Positions 46,909-47,355 of a stretch of DNA of 47,355 nucleotides are shown here, one piece after another. The notes beneath the pieces are model-generated. The model was not told where the DNA came from. It searched no databases and saw nothing but the letters and a program-made list of their open reading frames with translations. The translations under genes were made by a program, and so were the position numbers. Source of the stretch: an uncultured bacterium (lineage in GTDB: Bacteria; Cyanobacteriota; Vampirovibrionia; Gastranaerophilales; Gastranaerophilaceae); assembly GCA_902489575.1 (NCBI GenBank), contig CABUAQ010000003.1, positions 1 to 47,355 on the forward strand, given 5' to 3'. The stretch's first letter is position 1. Each line of letters begins with the position of its first letter.

Positions 46909-47355
46909 TTAAGGTTGAGGTTCAGTGACTGATTTTTTAAAACTTTTAATTTTATCTTCTATAAACCAGTATATAAACAATACCACATAACTGCCAAGCA
47001 AGCCACAGAAAAGAGAATAGATATATAAAGTTGCTATTTCACGCAATAATTCTTTTAATATTGTAGTATAACCATTAGACAAAAGATAGATTTCAATTAT
47101 AAATGGTATTGGACTTAAAAAAAGTACTAAAAGTTTTGTTTTTCTTGAATATCTTAATTTATACAAAAAATCTTGTATGTATTTATCTTTTGCAATATTT
47201 TTAAACCAATTATAGAAAACAGGCAATATAAATAACCTTGCTATTATAATTATTAATGCATAACCTGCCCAAATAAGCTCTTCTCTTGATATTGCAGTCA
47301 TAAACAATAAAATTAATGAAAAAATTGCCGTGTCTGCCAATAACAAATTTATAAT
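46909..47355 (-). CDS. Membrane protein, cut by the window edge
   Basis: At least 145 residues with four hydrophobic helices (about residues 4-20, 27-44, 72-90 and 103-130) and a basic loop between the second and third (KDKYIQDFLYKLRYSRKTK). The C-terminus is basic and soluble (EDKIKSFKKSVTEPQP). The frame stays open to the end of the window and no ribosome binding site precedes the apparent first TTG, so the true N-terminus lies beyond 47355. No family is recognised. Confidence 0.6.
   Translation of the reverse strand: MINLLLADTAIFSLILLFMTAISREELIWAGYALIIIIARLFILPVFYNWFKNIAKDKYIQDFLYKLRYSRKTKLLVLFLSPIPFIIEIYLLSNGYTTILKELLREIATLYIYSLFCGLLGSYVVLFIYWFIEDKIKSFKKSVTEPQP

Noticed and set aside
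1..47355. CRISPR arrays, insertion sequences, prophage or integrase genes
   Set aside because: No regularly spaced repeats, no transposase or integrase motifs and no terminal inverted repeats around gene groups were seen.

Overview
The window looks like a stretch of chromosome from a low-GC, anaerobic, gut-type member of the Gastranaerophilales (Vampirovibrionia / 'Melainabacteria', non-photosynthetic relatives of Cyanobacteria). This placement is inferred from overall character, not from a database match. The clues are very AT-rich intergenic DNA, an oxygen-sensitive class III ribonucleotide reductase, a flavin reductase-rubredoxin fusion, a pseudopilin with an FTLAE prepilin site, and several lineage-type proteins with a short N-terminal [V/I]xF-x-G motif (NVSFGA, VTFTGK, VSFQGG, VNFLGK). 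No phage, insertion sequence, CRISPR array or plasmid function is visible.

Layout. 1-2.8 kb: TPR protein, a tail-anchored DUF4145-like protein and glucose-6-phosphate isomerase. 2.8-6.6 kb: flavin reductase-rubredoxin, then a cobalamin-riboswitch-like leader and nrdD-nrdG. 6.6-14.2 kb: mostly lineage-specific proteins, an iron-type DtxR regulator coupled by overlap to a membrane protein with a His/Cys-rich tail, a LysM protein, a sugar/H+ symporter and an acidic small protein. 14.3-20.3 kb: SulP transporter, a small protein, HxlR regulator, aroK-aroB, an amino-acid-type binding lipoprotein and a CCA-adding-type nucleotidyltransferase. 20.3-25.6 kb: pseudopilin, C-protein-like XRE regulator, a large SF1 helicase with a C-terminal nuclease domain, and a membrane-anchored arginase-fold (UPF0489-like) protein. 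25.7-30.8 kb: miaB, a hypothetical, pheA, phosphoglucomutase and another lineage protein.

31-40.4 kb holds the S10/spc ribosomal protein cluster, in the order S10-L3-L4-L23-L2-S19-L22-S3-L16-L29-S17-L14-L24-L5-S14 // S8-L6-L18. It starts at a strong promoter (TTGACA-17-TAATAT). Unlike the tightly packed cluster of most bacteria, it has many 50-400 nt spacers rich in hairpins, an internal terminator-like hairpin after L2, a full terminator and new promoter between S14 and S8, and a strong terminator after L18, so S5-L15-SecY do not follow. Three spacers share an AGGCA...AGTAGTA word shortly before the gene. These leaders are the best candidates for undescribed regulation in the window.

40.4-47.4 kb: trmFO, a large multi-spanning lineage protein, a DUF1858 protein, three very small genes, a BFN (DUF151) nuclease-family protein, tRNA-Ser(GCU), a Spy/CpxP-like exported protein, a 42-codon gene remnant and a membrane protein cut by the window edge.

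Together the genes cover central sugar metabolism (pgi, pgm, MFS porter), aromatic amino-acid synthesis (aroK, aroB, pheA), anaerobic dNTP synthesis (nrdDG), tRNA maturation (miaB, trmFO, cca-type) and translation. Metal and oxygen stress genes (DtxR, rubredoxin fusion, Spy-like) are interspersed.
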